Shown here piece after piece: positions 63,318-64,000 of a stretch of 64,000 bases of DNA (its first letter is position 1; every line of letters begins with the position of its first letter). A program made the position numbers and the translations under genes. The notes under the pieces were generated by a model. The model worked only from the letters and a program-made list of their open reading frames with translations. It did no database searches and had not been told where the DNA came from. Origin of the DNA: Montifringilla adamsi (taxonomy: Eukaryota; Chordata; Aves; Passeriformes; Passeridae); contig JAGGNK010013558.1 in NCBI GenBank assembly GCA_017590115.1, positions 13,939,752 through 14,003,751 on the forward strand, read 5' to 3'.

Positions 63318-64000
63318 GTAAAGAGAAGAAAAAAACTTCACACAGTGCTCCAGTGCCTCTTTGCTTCAGGTCATTGTACCTTGAAACCCTGACTCTCACC
63401 TCAGAAAATCTGGTTTTTACAAAGAGCTGTAATCTGACTGCACTTTCTGTGCAGATGTGTGCACCTGCAAGCTGCCACGCTGCCAGCCAGGCCCCAAAAT
63501 GCCCCTGTGAGCATCACTGTCATCCAGCAGTGCAGAGCTTCCAGGAGCAGCCAGAGCCCCAAACACTTGGCTCTCCTCCTGAGCAGATAAATATTGATTG
63601 TCTCTCCCCAAGCCTAAGTAAAATTTCCACCTGCAGTGGAGGCAGAAAGTGTTTGCTCTTTGTTCCTGCTGAGACCAAGTTTCTAGGAATGTTATAATGT
63701 CTCCTAGGCTAATTTAACCTTTCACACCTGCTATGCTGCTCACCTAACACCCGTGTAGACTGTGGAAAACCTGGCTAGAATTTCTAGTCTTGAAGGATGA
63801 GCTGAAAATAAAGGAGAGTTCTTCTTAATAGCAATGCAGCTGCTATACTATTACTATACTTTCATGTCAAGATAAGAAGCTGCATCTCCTCATGTTCTTG
63901 GCAGCATTTTCTGCAGTGAGTTAAGAGCAGATCTTGGTTTGCCTCCTGCTTGGCTTCATCCCTACCTGATTTCATATTATACCTCCTGAAGTGCCAGCTG
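63318..64000 (+). other. SV2B: start of the next SV2B intron, truncated by the window edge
   Basis: It begins GTAAAG. A 137-codon frame crossing the exon border continues into it, but its sequence has no SV2 resemblance and is a chance frame. No further exon is recognised before 64000. Confidence 0.85.

Noticed and set aside
1..64000. tRNA, rRNA, CRISPR arrays, bacterial-type operons, intact retroviral or transposon coding regions, or a novel multigene system
   Set aside because: I looked for these across the window and recognised none; the content is one partial vertebrate gene plus non-coding DNA and repeat remnants.

Overview
The window looks like a piece of a bird chromosome, most likely from a songbird. 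It has long non-coding stretches, CR1-type LINE remnants with the typical 3'-terminal octamer end, and a solo LTR resembling ones I associate with passerine genomes. It shows no dense gene packing, no Alu-like SINEs and no bacterial operon structure. The species assignment is inference.

The only protein-coding gene I can support is SV2B (synaptic vesicle glycoprotein 2B), on the + strand. Six coding exons (46886-47369, 57315-57495, 58119-58270, 60136-60269, 61007-61096, 63207-63317) have canonical GT-AG borders and compatible phases. Together they give 384 uninterrupted codons, covering the N-terminal cytoplasmic tail, the first six-helix half of the MFS-type transporter fold and the start of the central cytoplasmic segment. 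The rest of the gene lies beyond the right edge. The first coding exon probably begins at an acceptor at 46519/46520, which gives about 366 nt of 5' UTR with three short AUG uORFs. Its likely promoter is a CpG island near 13.6-14.4 kb with a good splice donor at 13901/13902, implying a first intron of about 32.6 kb. That link is inferred.

Region by region: 1-13600 is presumed upstream intergenic DNA with an A/T homopolymer tract, a CR1 fragment, a 206-bp (CYGT)n array beside GC-rich DNA, and a perfect 19-bp hairpin. 13600-14400 is the CpG island. 13900-46520 is presumed intron 1, containing a 349-bp solo LTR with perfect 6-bp target duplication, a 105/100-bp tandem duplication, a second CR1 fragment, an AT palindrome and homopolymers. 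46520-64000 is the SV2B coding part with introns of 9.9, 0.6, 1.9, 0.7 and 2.1 kb.

I see no RNA genes, CRISPR arrays, intact mobile elements or convincing novel multigene system. The best candidates for a second look are the solo LTR, the hairpin, the tandem duplication, the CpG-decay pattern in the tetranucleotide array, and the uORF/alternative-frame arrangement around the SV2B start codon.
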